Positions 37,824 to 48,000 of a stretch of DNA of 64,000 nt are shown here, in pieces. This stretch comes from Mycolicibacterium chubuense (GTDB lineage: Bacteria > Actinomycetota > Actinomycetes > Mycobacteriales > Mycobacteriaceae), in NCBI RefSeq assembly GCF_001044255.1, contig NZ_JYNX01000019.1, forward strand, positions 1,323 to 65,322, in the 5' to 3' direction. Every line of letters begins with the position of its first letter. The first letter of the stretch is position 1. The position numbers and the translations under genes are program-made. Under the pieces are notes generated by a model. It searched no databases. It worked only from the letters and a program-made list of their open reading frames with translations, and had not been told where the DNA came from.

Positions 37824-37835
37824 GTAGTCGACTAC
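37824..37835. promoter_or_regulatory. Palindrome and possible promoter before the island's plus-strand genes
   Basis: GTAGTCGACTAC is a perfect 12-bp palindrome 73 bp upstream of ATG 37908. It overlaps a possible promoter (TTGCGG at 37809-37814, 17 bases, CTACTC), so it could be an operator controlling the large gene cluster. Confidence 0.4.
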
Positions 37836-37907
37836 TCATGCTCGGGCGAGCTCCTCGTGGTTACGTTCTGAGTTGCTCCAGCCGCCGACGTAATCGAAAG
37901 GTCCACT

Positions 37908-38342
37908 ATGGCCGACACCCTGCCCAACCCCGCCAGTGGCGATACCACCCGCTTTGAAGTCGCCCCCGACGGAATCCTGATTCCCGTTCCCGCGGAGGCA
38001 CCGGCGGGTAAGCCCATTCGCGACGACGCACAGATCACGGTGAGTCCGCTGCGGGCGAGCGCCTACTACGTCGAGGTCTACAACGGACCGCCGGATCCGC
38101 CAAGCGAGATCGGAGACGTCCTCGGCGATGTGCTCAGCGAAGGCGCAACAGAGGCGATCGAGCGAGCCTTCGTCACCGGCGCCGAGAGCTTCGCACTGGC
38201 CTTCCTCGAGAAGACACTGTTCGTCGCCGGGATTCTCGCTGACGTCCTCACGACGTCACCTTTGCTGAGCGAACATTACTTTCGCGGCACCATGGATGAC
38301 GGCACACAGGTCACCTACGTGGTCCTCACACCCAGAGATTGA
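37908..38342 (+). CDS. Unknown protein, first plus-strand gene of the island
   Basis: 144 residues; AAAGG precedes ATG 37908. A Pro/Asp-rich N-terminal half (NPASGDTTRFEVAPDGILIP), then a helical, partly hydrophobic stretch (AIERAFVTGAESFALAFLEK, FVAGILADVLTTS) and a short beta-like end (GTMDDGTQVTYVVLTPRD). No signal peptide. I do not recognise the family. It precedes the large gene run by 220 bp and could be in the same transcript. Confidence 0.6.
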   Translation: MADTLPNPASGDTTRFEVAPDGILIPVPAEAPAGKPIRDDAQITVSPLRASAYYVEVYNGPPDPPSEIGDVLGDVLSEGATEAIERAFVTGAESFALAFLEKTLFVAGILADVLTTSPLLSEHYFRGTMDDGTQVTYVVLTPRD

Positions 38343-38351
38343 GGAGGCGCC

Positions 38352-38549
38352 ATGCCGGCCTGCCACCGCAACACTGGTCGGATCCTCGTGGTTCGATCGT
38401 CGAAGATCGAGACCCGTCGATCATCTGGACGGATCGCCACTGTGCTTGGTGTAATGAGAACCGTCACGGCGTCAGGGGGCCATCGCGCCGGTGTCGGAAG
38501 GGCGGGGCGAATGGGCCGGATCCTTTGTATTCGCAAAGTAATCGAGTAG
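38352..38549 (+). CDS. Possible small basic protein
   Basis: 65 residues (MPACHRNTGRILVVRSSKIE at the start), Arg-rich, no known domain. The reason to list it is a strong site GAGGAGG five bases before ATG 38352, ten bases past the preceding stop. Composition is otherwise not convincingly protein-like, so it may be spurious. Confidence 0.3.
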   Translation: MPACHRNTGRILVVRSSKIETRRSSGRIATVLGVMRTVTASGGHRAGVGRAGRMGRILCIRKVIE

Positions 38550-38561
38550 AAGGCAATTGCC

Positions 38562-39362
38562 TTGCCTACTGCCACTCCCGAAACTCTCGTCGACGTGGTT
38601 CGTGCGATCCTCGTCCAGGCGCAGCAACATGCGGCCGGCGAGGTCGAGCACATCCTCGACCAGATCGAAGGTGACGCCGAGGCCGGCTGGGCCGCGTTGA
38701 AGAAGCTCGTCGACGACAGGCCGGACTGGTCGACCTTGCTACTCCTGATCCTGACCAAGATCCGTGACCTCGACAAGGATCGCATCGCCGTCGGCACCAT
38801 GTCGCATCCCACGTGGAAACGGTTGCTCACGTTGACCTACCACGTGGACGGTGATGTGGACGCGTCGGTGATGCTGGGCCTGGCACTGACCGAGCCAGAC
38901 GCCGCCCACGGCATCCTGCTCAAGTTCAACGGCAGAGTCGATCTGGATCTGGTCGATGACGGTGGCTTCCACGTCAAGCTCTCGTCCGATGGTGACGAAG
39001 CGAGCTGGGAAGTCCCCTTCGGAGCGGCCATCGCAATGCCGAAGCAGCGGGCGGTCGTCGACCTCACCGCCAGCTGGGCACCTGACCTCCACCTCGGCGA
39101 CATCTTCTCGCTGGGTCCGCTGCGTCTGCACGCTCACGTCGACACCAGGACACCGGGGTACCGGACGACATTGAGTCTCGGCGAAAAGGGCCGTGAGGGC
39201 GTAGAAGCGCATCTGAAGACCAAGGACAAGTTGGGATTCCTGGGCAAGATCGTCGACATCGCTCCAATGGATGCCGTCTATTCGCCCAACGTCATGCTCG
39301 CTTCAGGTCAGTCGCCGTCCTTCTCGCTGACTCTTCGCGACGACGAGACGAAAGAGGTTTGA
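38562..39362 (+). CDS. Unknown protein, first of five tightly coupled island genes
   Basis: 266 residues from TTG 38562, supported by AGAAGG eight bases upstream. N-terminal helical region (LVDVVRAILVQAQQHAAGEV, WAALKKLVDDRPDWSTLLLL) and then a beta-rich domain (LTLTYHVDGDVDASVMLGLAL, ILLKFNGRVDLDLVDDGGFHV). The beta part, with alternating strands and Asp-Gly turns, resembles the following DUF6603-like protein in style, so the two may form one structure. One base separates its stop from the next ATG's spacer. No function known. Confidence 0.65.
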   Translation: MPTATPETLVDVVRAILVQAQQHAAGEVEHILDQIEGDAEAGWAALKKLVDDRPDWSTLLLLILTKIRDLDKDRIAVGTMSHPTWKRLLTLTYHVDGDVDASVMLGLALTEPDAAHGILLKFNGRVDLDLVDDGGFHVKLSSDGDEASWEVPFGAAIAMPKQRAVVDLTASWAPDLHLGDIFSLGPLRLHAHVDTRTPGYRTTLSLGEKGREGVEAHLKTKDKLGFLGKIVDIAPMDAVYSPNVMLASGQSPSFSLTLRDDETKEV

Positions 39363-39363
39363 G

Positions 39364-41433
39364 ATGGGCGACTCGTCGATCAGTGTCGGTCTCGAGATCC
39401 TCCCACGTGACATCGCCGGGAACACCCCCACGGTCGAACTGGTGGTCACCGGATCGACTCGCCTGGAGATCTCCGGACTCCGCTTGGCGGTCGATCAGGT
39501 TGGCGCCGGGATTCCCGTCGTTCTGGATCCAGCCGGCGGCTGGCACCTGAGACTGGGCGAACTGCAGATCTACCCGCCCGCCGGCGCCATGGCCAGTATC
39601 GAACTACCAGCGTTCTCCGGCGGCGGCTACCTAGAGCACCTGGATCCCGACGTATGGCGCGGCGCGGTGACGGCCCGCGTCGGACCGGTCGCGGTCAACG
39701 GCCTCCTCATCATCTCCGGGGGCGATGACGGGTTCTCGCTGTTGGTTCTGCTGGCGGGAGAGTTCACTCCACCGATCCAGCTGTCGTTCGGCTTCACGCT
39801 GGTCGGCGTCGGCGGCATGGTCGGCATCAATCGGGGACCGAATGTGAAGGCCCTGACAGCGGCCGCCGGCAGCGGCGACCTGTCGCGGCTGCTCTTCCCG
39901 CAGGACGCCGTCGTCGACGCGCCGCGGCTGCTTCCGGTCCTCGACAACTGCTTTCCTGCTTCCCCCGGCGACTTCATCGTCGGACCCATGCTCAAGCTCG
40001 GCTGGGGCACACCGACTTTCGTGTCGGCGACGATCGGTGTGCTGATGTCCTCCACCGCGGTCGTCGTGGTCGGCCGCGCGGCGATCACCTTACCGTTCGA
40101 GCAGGCAGCGTTGATCCGTCTGGAAGGCCTGCTGCTGGGGATCATCACGCCGTCGTTGGTGATTCTGCAAGCGACACTGGCTAATTCGCACATAGTCGGC
40201 ATCCCGATCGACGGTGAGATCCGATTCCTGAGCCGCAGCGGACCCGGTGCCGTGGTGGCGTTCTCCGCCGGCGGCTTCCACCCGGACTTCACTCCACCGG
40301 AGCACATGACGGGGATGAAGCGGATCGGCACCGAAATCTCCCCTGGCCCGATTCTGCGGGCCCGCCTCGGCGTCTATTTGGCGGTGACGACCAACACGGT
40401 GCAGTTCGGTGCCGAGGCAGAACTGGTCGTCGGTTTCGACGAATTCAACATCAACGGGCACTTCAAATTCGACGCGCTGTTCGTCTTCGACCCGTTCGCA
40501 TTCCAGGCCGACATCAGCGCACGCGTGGCGATCGAGGTCGCCGGCTTCGACGTGGGCTCGGTTGGCATGCGCGGTCACCTCTCCGGGCCCGCTCCGTACC
40601 GGATCAGCGGGCACGCCGAAGTGTCACTGGGGCTCGACGACATCGATGTGGACCTGCCGACGCTGACGTGGGGCGCGTCCAGTGCCCGGCCCCTGCCGCC
40701 GGCCCGCGATCCGGTCGGAGTGCTCGCCGATCAGATCTGGACCGTTGCCAACTGGGCCCCCGGCGATCCGCCGACCCTGCTGTCGCGGCTGCATCCCCGG
40801 CTAGGCGCAGATGTCATCGCCGTGCACCCGATGGGGCAGGTGAGTTTCCGGCAACACGCCGTCCCGATGAACATCCCGCTGCAGCGCATGGACGGGGTAC
40901 CGCTCGCGGAGCCGGTGACGGTCGGCATCACCGCCAAAGATGTCCTACCTAATCAACTGCATTGGCAAACAGTGGAATTCGTACCATCCCAGTTCTTCAC
41001 CTACGACCGACAGAAGGCGCTGTCTTCGGCCGGATTCGTCGACTGCGCGGGCGGCTTCGACTACAAGCCGGAGGCTGCGGTGGTCGCCGCCGACGCCCAG
41101 CCCCGTGAGCCGACACCGGAAGTCAGTGTGCTCGGCGACGGCCAACCATTCTGGCGCCTGATCACCGCGACCCTGCCCGAGGACGTCTTCCGACTGCGTC
41201 GCGATCTGGTGCCGAAAGAGTTGCCGCCCAAAGTCCTGCTGCGCGAACCGGGTCTGGCAGCCATCGCGTCGGTCCACGATCTCGCTGATCACACCGCCGA
41301 CGTGACTGCGGTCGCAGGCATCGCCGGCCTGCCCGGTCACATCGGGATGGCCGCCGGGCTGCTCGACCAACTCGAGGTGGGAGGCCTGGCGGTGTCGAAT
41401 TTGCAGTCCGTTCCGGCGTGGGAGCTGAGCTGA
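39364..41433 (+). CDS. DUF6603-like beta-rich protein
   Basis: 689 residues, ATG one base after the previous stop. Long run of beta strands with repeated Gly turns. The core GFTLVGVGGMVGINR (about residues 143-157) is what I associate with DUF6603, a family of large uncharacterised bacterial proteins; this is from memory and should be tested. Later parts are amphipathic (VQFGAEAELVVGFDEFNINGH) and finish with a helical segment. There is no signal peptide or membrane helix of normal length. Likely structural or surface-layer-like, but that is inference only. Confidence 0.55.
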   Translation: MGDSSISVGLEILPRDIAGNTPTVELVVTGSTRLEISGLRLAVDQVGAGIPVVLDPAGGWHLRLGELQIYPPAGAMASIELPAFSGGGYLEHLDPDVWRGAVTARVGPVAVNGLLIISGGDDGFSLLVLLAGEFTPPIQLSFGFTLVGVGGMVGINRGPNVKALTAAAGSGDLSRLLFPQDAVVDAPRLLPVLDNCFPASPGDFIVGPMLKLGWGTPTFVSATIGVLMSSTAVVVVGRAAITLPFEQAALIRLEGLLLGIITPSLVILQATLANSHIVGIPIDGEIRFLSRSGPGAVVAFSAGGFHPDFTPPEHMTGMKRIGTEISPGPILRARLGVYLAVTTNTVQFGAEAELVVGFDEFNINGHFKFDALFVFDPFAFQADISARVAIEVAGFDVGSVGMRGHLSGPAPYRISGHAEVSLGLDDIDVDLPTLTWGASSARPLPPARDPVGVLADQIWTVANWAPGDPPTLLSRLHPRLGADVIAVHPMGQVSFRQHAVPMNIPLQRMDGVPLAEPVTVGITAKDVLPNQLHWQTVEFVPSQFFTYDRQKALSSAGFVDCAGGFDYKPEAAVVAADAQPREPTPEVSVLGDGQPFWRLITATLPEDVFRLRRDLVPKELPPKVLLREPGLAAIASVHDLADHTADVTAVAGIAGLPGHIGMAAGLLDQLEVGGLAVSNLQSVPAWELS

Positions 41434-41434
41434 C

Positions 41435-44400
41435 ATGACTGACGACACTCTGCAGTTCATCTCGTGGTCGCGGCGCGGTGTCGGCGCCGGGACCACCGCC
41501 GAAGTCGACGGGATTCGGCGTAGCGTCAGCTTGCCTCTCCAGGTCACCGCCGCTGGTCGCCAGGTCGACGCGCCGTCCGCTCCGATCCGGCTGCTGGGGC
41601 CGGCCGACATCGAACCACTCGGGGCGGACTTCGGAATCGTTCGGCGCAGCCCTCGGCCCGACGGTCAACCGGTCGAGCCCAACTTGGTGGCTTGCATCGA
41701 ATTCGACCACCCCGACGTGCCGTGGCTGTTCACCCCGGAGGCGGTCGCCGACGGCAAGCTGAGGCCGTGGGTGATGCTCGTGGTGGCGAAGATGTCCCGT
41801 GAGCGCGAGCGGGAAGCGTTACGGCAAAGCAAGACAACGCCGTACCAGGTGCTCAGCGTGAACGGCGACGAGCTTCCCGACCCGGACAACGCCTGGGCAT
41901 TCGCCCATGTTCAGGCCGTCGCCGCCACTCCCGCTGAGGGTGCGGCCGCGACGCGGGACGACCCGTACTCGCCCGCGGTGCGCTCCCGGCTGCTGTGCCC
42001 CACCCGCCTCGACGAGTGCAGTCGGTACTTCGCAGCGGTGGTTCCGGTCTACGAGGCTGCCCGCCGGCTGGGGGTGGGTGAGGGGGAAGCGCACGGCGGA
42101 TCTCCGATCTGGCAACGCGACGACAACCCGCGGCTGCCGGTCTACGACGGCTGGTTCTTCGAGACCGGCCCGAGAGGGGACTTCGAACAGCTCGCGCGGC
42201 GGCTGTCCCCGCTCACCGGAAAGCAGACCGACGAACTCGGGATCGGCGTCCGCCAGGTCGCTTTCGAGACTCGCGCCGCACTGATGCAGAGGCAGGACGA
42301 CGGCGAATCCGAGATCTACCACGACGTGCTGGCGGTGCCGACCGCCATCACTCGTATCGCCGACCCCGGTCCGTTCGAGCCGCCGAGCGCGACGAACGAC
42401 CCGGCGCCCGAGGTCGACGCCCTGCACTTCCGCCTGAAGCAGCTCGTCGATATCGTCGCCGGCGCCCAGCCCGTGGACCCGATCGTCGGACCGCCGCTGT
42501 ACGGGCAATGGCACGCGTGCACGGACTCGATCGACGAACATCCCGAGAACGGGACGCTCGCGCCGGCCCCAGCGGACAACCGCCAGACCTGGGTGGAGCA
42601 GCTCAACGCCAACCCGTTCCTGCGGATCGCCGCCGGCCTGGGTACCCGGCTGATCCAGCACGACCAGGAAGAGTACGTCGCCGAGGCGTGGCGACAATTG
42701 GCCGATATCGCCGCCGCGAACCGTAGAACCCGCTGGGCAACAATGCTTTCGGCGTCGACAGCGGTGATCCAGAACAAGCTGAAGTTGGCCCCGCCCGCAG
42801 TGGCGCTCCAGACCATGTCCTCGGCGGTCACACGGCTGCGCGCCACCGACGGCCTGGAGACCGTGTTCGCAGAGCTGCAGAAGACCACGCTGCCGGTGGA
42901 GGCCATCAGTGCCGCGCTGACCCGGACCAGTCGGTTCGCGGTACGGATCGGGCGATTCGCCGAGCAGCCTCCGGCGACGTCGGTGGTGGTGTCGGCCGTC
43001 GCCGAGGCAATGGCCGTCAGCGCCAAGGAACTGCTGCCCGCCCGATTCACCGTTGCGCGCGGTGTGGATTCGGCGAAGGTCGGCGATCTGCTTCACCAAT
43101 CGGGTCTGGCCGACGCAGTCCTGCAGACACCGGCCGTGGACATCGCGACCCGGTTGGAGCGCATCGCCGACGTGCCGAGAGCGATGCAGGTGGTCGCAAC
43201 GAAAATCCGCGACGAACCCGGCCTTCAGGGGCCGCAGGTCGGAGTTGAGCTCAGTGACAAACTGCGCGACGTCATCGTCAAGGTCAAGCCGGCCGCCTTC
43301 GAGAAATTCGATGCCGCACGGATCGAGGCAGTCAAAGTCCATGTAGCCAGAATCCAGGCCGCGAAAATCGAAGCCGCCAGGATCGAAGCCGCCGAAGTCG
43401 AAGCGGCGAAGGTGGACGCCGCCAAGATCGACGTGGCCAAAGTCAAGTTCGACGCCGGGAAGTTCGACGCCGGGAAGTTCGACGTTGCCAAGGTGCTCAT
43501 CGAGAAGGACGCGGTCGGCGAAAAGGCTTTTGACAAGAATGCCGCGCTGAAGAAGGTGGAGCTGAACCCGTTCGACGCAAAGGTGCAAAACCTGAAAGGC
43601 GCCGGCGCGTTCGTCCCGGATGCCCCGGTCGATGCCGGGTTTGCGGCGGCCGCCGAGATCCGAGCCGAGGATGTCCACGTGGCCGTCCCAGCGGTAGAGG
43701 ACGTCGCCGCCGAGCAGATGGTGCTGCCCGCACACATCTTCGCCGCGCTCGAGGAGGTGGCCACCGCCGAACCGGAAGCCGGCGCAGAGGCGATCGACTT
43801 CGCGAAGATCCGGATCGTTGACGCCGCTGAGGGTTTCACGCTTGGCACGCAGCTGCTGGGCGCGCCCGGATCGGTCGTGTCCGCGACCGACGGCGGACGC
43901 CGCGCTCTGACCGCCGCAGCGGCGCAGGGAATCAAAGAACTGATGCTCGCCGACATCGGTGACCGACTGCCGTCGGTGGACGCCCAGTTGGGTGCGCTCA
44001 ACGCCGCCGATTCGGCGCTCGTCGAGGCCGAGGTGGCCACGCTGGCGGCCCATCACGTTCCCCTCGGACGCGGCCCGCTGATACCGGACACGATCACGAA
44101 GTTCTCCTTCGACATCGCCGCCAAAATGGTCGAGGAGCTGAGCCCGGTCCGTAACTACGCGAAGTTGTTGAAGTTCGCCAACGTCTTTGCGCCCGGTGCC
44201 GTGTCGCGACGTGACGCGTCCGTCGATTACCCCGACGAACTGTTTCCGGCGATGGCCGCTCCGCTCATCCAGACGCCGTTGGCGACGCGCCTGGAGAAGA
44301 TGGAGCCCGACTGGCTGCTCGGCGGATTGTCCAAGCTTCCGAATAACTCGATCTGCCTGATGGAGATCAACCGTCAGTTCGTCGAGGCACTGCTGGTTGG

Positions 44401-45088
44401 CGCCAACCACGAATTCGGCCGGGAACTGCTGTGGCGCGGCCACCCGACCGATCTGCGCGGGACCTCCTTCCCCAGGTTCTGGGACGGCCCCGACGCGGTC
44501 AGTATCAAGCCGATCTCGAACTGGACCGGTGACCTGGGCACGCACTCCGCGGGCGACATCGACATCGACCTGGTGGTGGTCGTGATCAAGGGCGACCTAC
44601 TGCGCCGATACCCGAACACGCTCATCAGTGCCGAGAAGGGCGTCACCTCCCCGCTGCGAGAGCCGACCGATTTCACCTCCGACGGTCAGGTCGCCAAGGA
44701 GTGGTTCCGCGGATTCATCGGCAGCGACGTGACGTACAGCGTGCTGGGCATCTCGCACGAACGCCTACAGGAGACGGATGGCGACGACGATCGGCACTGC
44801 TGGTACATCTCCCTGCTGGAGCCCTACGACGAACTGCGGTTCGGCCTCGACGAGGGTGACTCGACACCGAACGCCTCGACGGACGGGGTCGACAAGCGCT
44901 ATGACGTGACCGACACCTGGACCTGGCAGGGCACCCACCCCGGTGGTCCGTTGCCGCAGCCACTGCACTTGACCCCCGCCGACCTGCAGTGCCACAACAG
45001 CAGCGCGATCGCCGGGGCCAGCCTGCTGCAGCGGCCCTTCCGGTTGTTGTTGCGCGCCAAGACGTATGTGCCCAAGGAGGACGACTGA
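41435..45088 (+). CDS. Very large unknown protein with five-residue repeats
   Basis: 1217 residues; ATG one base after the preceding stop. N-terminal region beta-rich (SLPLQVTAAGRQVDAPSAPI), a helical middle (about 400-620), a five-residue repeat block (about 628-687, listed separately), an Ala/Glu-rich linker, and a C-terminal domain with NNSICLMEINRQFVEALLVG, RELLWRGHPTDLRGTSFPRF and LVVVVIKGDLLRRYPNTLIS. I have an impression that such C-terminal motifs recur in other large hypothetical bacterial proteins but cannot name a family. The last codons contain the AAGGAGG site for the next gene. Confidence 0.6.
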   Translation: MTDDTLQFISWSRRGVGAGTTAEVDGIRRSVSLPLQVTAAGRQVDAPSAPIRLLGPADIEPLGADFGIVRRSPRPDGQPVEPNLVACIEFDHPDVPWLFTPEAVADGKLRPWVMLVVAKMSREREREALRQSKTTPYQVLSVNGDELPDPDNAWAFAHVQAVAATPAEGAAATRDDPYSPAVRSRLLCPTRLDECSRYFAAVVPVYEAARRLGVGEGEAHGGSPIWQRDDNPRLPVYDGWFFETGPRGDFEQLARRLSPLTGKQTDELGIGVRQVAFETRAALMQRQDDGESEIYHDVLAVPTAITRIADPGPFEPPSATNDPAPEVDALHFRLKQLVDIVAGAQPVDPIVGPPLYGQWHACTDSIDEHPENGTLAPAPADNRQTWVEQLNANPFLRIAAGLGTRLIQHDQEEYVAEAWRQLADIAAANRRTRWATMLSASTAVIQNKLKLAPPAVALQTMSSAVTRLRATDGLETVFAELQKTTLPVEAISAALTRTSRFAVRIGRFAEQPPATSVVVSAVAEAMAVSAKELLPARFTVARGVDSAKVGDLLHQSGLADAVLQTPAVDIATRLERIADVPRAMQVVATKIRDEPGLQGPQVGVELSDKLRDVIVKVKPAAFEKFDAARIEAVKVHVARIQAAKIEAARIEAAEVEAAKVDAAKIDVAKVKFDAGKFDAGKFDVAKVLIEKDAVGEKAFDKNAALKKVELNPFDAKVQNLKGAGAFVPDAPVDAGFAAAAEIRAEDVHVAVPAVEDVAAEQMVLPAHIFAALEEVATAEPEAGAEAIDFAKIRIVDAAEGFTLGTQLLGAPGSVVSATDGGRRALTAAAAQGIKELMLADIGDRLPSVDAQLGALNAADSALVEAEVATLAAHHVPLGRGPLIPDTITKFSFDIAAKMVEELSPVRNYAKLLKFANVFAPGAVSRRDASVDYPDELFPAMAAPLIQTPLATRLEKMEPDWLLGGLSKLPNNSICLMEINRQFVEALLVGANHEFGRELLWRGHPTDLRGTSFPRFWDGPDAVSIKPISNWTGDLGTHSAGDIDIDLVVVVIKGDLLRRYPNTLISAEKGVTSPLREPTDFTSDGQVAKEWFRGFIGSDVTYSVLGISHERLQETDGDDDRHCWYISLLEPYDELRFGLDEGDSTPNASTDGVDKRYDVTDTWTWQGTHPGGPLPQPLHLTPADLQCHNSSAIAGASLLQRPFRLLLRAKTYVPKEDD
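43316..43495 (+). repeat. Pentapeptide-like repeat block inside the 1217-residue protein
   Basis: About twelve consecutive five-residue units: ARIEA, VKVHV, ARIQA, AKIEA, ARIEA, AEVEA, AKVDA, AKIDV, AKVKF, DAGKF, DAGKF, DVAKV. Ile/Val/Phe recurs every fifth residue with Ala two before it, the i and i-2 pattern of pentapeptide-repeat right-handed beta helices, but with Lys/Arg at i-1 where Asp/Asn is usual. Confidence 0.7.
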
Positions 45089-48000
45089 TGCCCGACGCAC
45101 AGGCACCCCCCGAGGCGCTGTGGTCCGACCTCGACTCCTCGGTTCCGATCGCGCTCCTGCCGGTGCGCCTGGAAACACGCTACGGCACCAGGTCGGCGAC
45201 TGGGCCCGACGGCACCCCCGTCGTGCTGCCGGTCCTGCGCGTCCGCATCTATCCCGACGACATCTCGATCAGTACCTCGGGTACCGGGGTCACCCCGGCG
45301 GAACGTGCCGGGGCGAAAACGTTCTGGGACAACCAGAACCCCGAACCCCTCGATCAGCAGGAAAGGGACCGCGAAACGGCCGTCCCCGGCACGGTGGAGC
45401 ACCGGCGCAGAAGCGCCTGGGAGGTGCTGGTCCGCACCGTCGGCGCGGGCCGGGCGGGTTATGTCGCACGATCCTGCAAACCGGGGGCGCCGCCGGTCGC
45501 TGATCTGGAGGAAACACCCCGAATGGCGCGCCTGCTCCCGGACAGCTGGGTGATCGTCGGCAGGTTGAACGGCCAGCAGGTATTCGCCACGCATGTCCCC
45601 CGTCCGTCGCAGGACCTTCCCGTCAGTCGTCTGGTCACCGACCTCAGCGCGGAGGATCCCCTACTTGTCACAGGAGACAGCACAGTCCGGTGGCTGACGG
45701 ACTTCGACAGCGCCGTGGGCGTGGGCATGGCCGCCGTGATCGATCTGGCCACCGTCGAGGACATCGCCAACGGCGTACTGCCGGCGGTCGTCACGAAGGG
45801 GCTCGACTCGCTGGTCGTCATCGGCGTCTCCGGGGCCGCCGCGCCCCCGCAGCAGGCCGACGCGCTGACCGCGCTGCTGACCTCCCACGCTGACGACGAC
45901 CAAGCCGCCTTCGTCGCGCCCGGCACGCCGACCAACAACCTGACCGGTCAGCCGTCGGGCTGGACCTCGGACGGCGACATCTTCGCCGGCTATGCGCGCG
46001 TCGTGGGAGACCCGCCGTTGACACCGGCGGCCACCGAGGTGCCCGCGCTGCGGGGCGGGGCCACCGACGGCGAGATCTTCGAGGCCGCTCTCGGCCTACC
46101 TGCCGGTGTCACGGCCGGCCTGGACGGGTCCGGCGCGACGGAGCAGCGCAACGCCCGCAACATGTCGACGGCACTGTTCCCGGTGACCATCGGCGAGGTG
46201 ATCGGAACACTCAACCGGCCGGCTGCCGAACGATACGACGAGGCAACGGCGTTGGCGGTGATGTCCTCGGTCGTCCCGTTCGCCCGCGAGCACTGCGCGT
46301 CGTTCGTCCGCGGCCGCGGCCCGCTGCCGGTACTGCGCATCGGCCGCCAGCCCTACGGAATTCTGCCGATCACGTCCTGGAAGCGATGGCTGCCACTGCC
46401 CTCGGAACCTGCACACCTGGACCGGCTCGGCCAGATCCTGCGCGTGCTGCGGCCCTGCTGGGAGCAGGCGGCCAAGCACGTCAGCGCGCTCACCGCGGAC
46501 ACCGCCAACTCGGCAATGCTGGGCAGAATCATGATGCACGGGCCGGTACCGCACCCCGGCGCCTACCGGATCCGGGGTGCCAGCGGGCTGGCACGCAGCT
46601 TTCTGAACACGATCGCCTCGGTCGATGCGGTGGGCGCCGACGCCGACCCGCCGTCGAAGTTCGCAGCGGCCGTCGTTGGGCAGGACTGGGCGGTCCGCGA
46701 CATCCAGATCGCCATGTACCGGGACCTGCTCGCCGTGACCATGGGGGATCTGCTGCGCTACGGCCAGTTACAGCACATGCGCCTCGACGACGACGCCGAC
46801 CCGCTGACCGCGCCGGTGGCGTCCACCAACACCAAACGTGTGGGCTGGGAGACGCCGATGAAGTACCTGGGCCGGCTGGCCAAGGCCCATCCCGCCGACG
46901 AGAACCGACCGCGCGACCTGTTGTTCGTCCTCGTCGAACACGCGCTGGCGCGCGCCGGCGAGCTCGACATCCAGGCGTTCATCGGCAAGTTCGACATCAC
47001 GAGGTTCAACACCATCATGGCGGTCGTACCCGAGGTTGCGGCCAGCACTCTGTCCGCGGGTACCGATGTCCGCCTGGCCTACGACGCCAAGATCGTCGAC
47101 CTGGCCGGTGTCGGGGGTTTCGCGAACAATCCCGCCGTCGCGGACATCAGCGTCGCCCAACTCATCACGACGCAGGATCCGGAGCTGCGCAAGATCCGCT
47201 TCGATATGTTCGAGATCGGCACCGGCCAGGTGCCCGGGCTCGACGGGACCCGCCAGGCGGTTCTCGATCTCAGCGCGGCTAATCTGACAGACGCGGACTA
47301 CACGCGGTTGACCGGTGAGACGCTGGCGTGTGCCGCCAACCGCCTCGATGCCTGGGTGACATCGATTGCCGCCCAGCGGTTGTCGACTATGCGTGACAGC
47401 AACCCCACCGGTGTTCACATCGGTAGCTGGGGTCTGCTCGTCGACGTGCGCCCGTGGCCGGCAGCGCCGATCCCCGATATCGCGGCGATCTCGCCGGCCT
47501 GGCCGAACATTCCGGTCGACGAGGTGCCGGTCGGCTGGGCGGAAGCGTTGGCGGCGCAGGGCGTCGAGGTGCCCGCGGTCGTCAAACCGGATCGCCAAGT
47601 CGGGTACGTGCACGCGCCGTCGCTCACCCACGCCGTCACCGCAGGCATCCTCCGGGCCGCGGAACTCGCCCACCGGGGTGACGGATCATCGCTGGCCTCC
47701 ATCGATTTGACGTCGTCCCGGGTGCGCGCCGCCCAGGAGATCATCCAGTCGATGTCCAACGGCCAGCCGTTCGGCGCGCTGCTGGGCTACCGCTTGGAAC
47801 GCGCGCTGGGCCATGCGCACCCGGACGCGATCACCGCGCTGCGCAAGGCCTATCCGCAGCGGCGCGCGACCGGTGCCTTCGGCAAAGAGGCCGCCGGTGA
47901 CGACGCCATGGTACCCGCGGAGGTCGTCGACGGTTACGAGGTGTTCCAGCACAGCCAAACCGCCGCTAGGATCGCACAACTGGAGGGCGACAGCGACTTT

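Noticed and set aside
41819-44545. 908-residue minus-strand open frame opposite the 1217-residue gene
   Set aside because: Antisense of third-position GC bias; the opposite frame is tightly coupled in an operon and has normal codon use.
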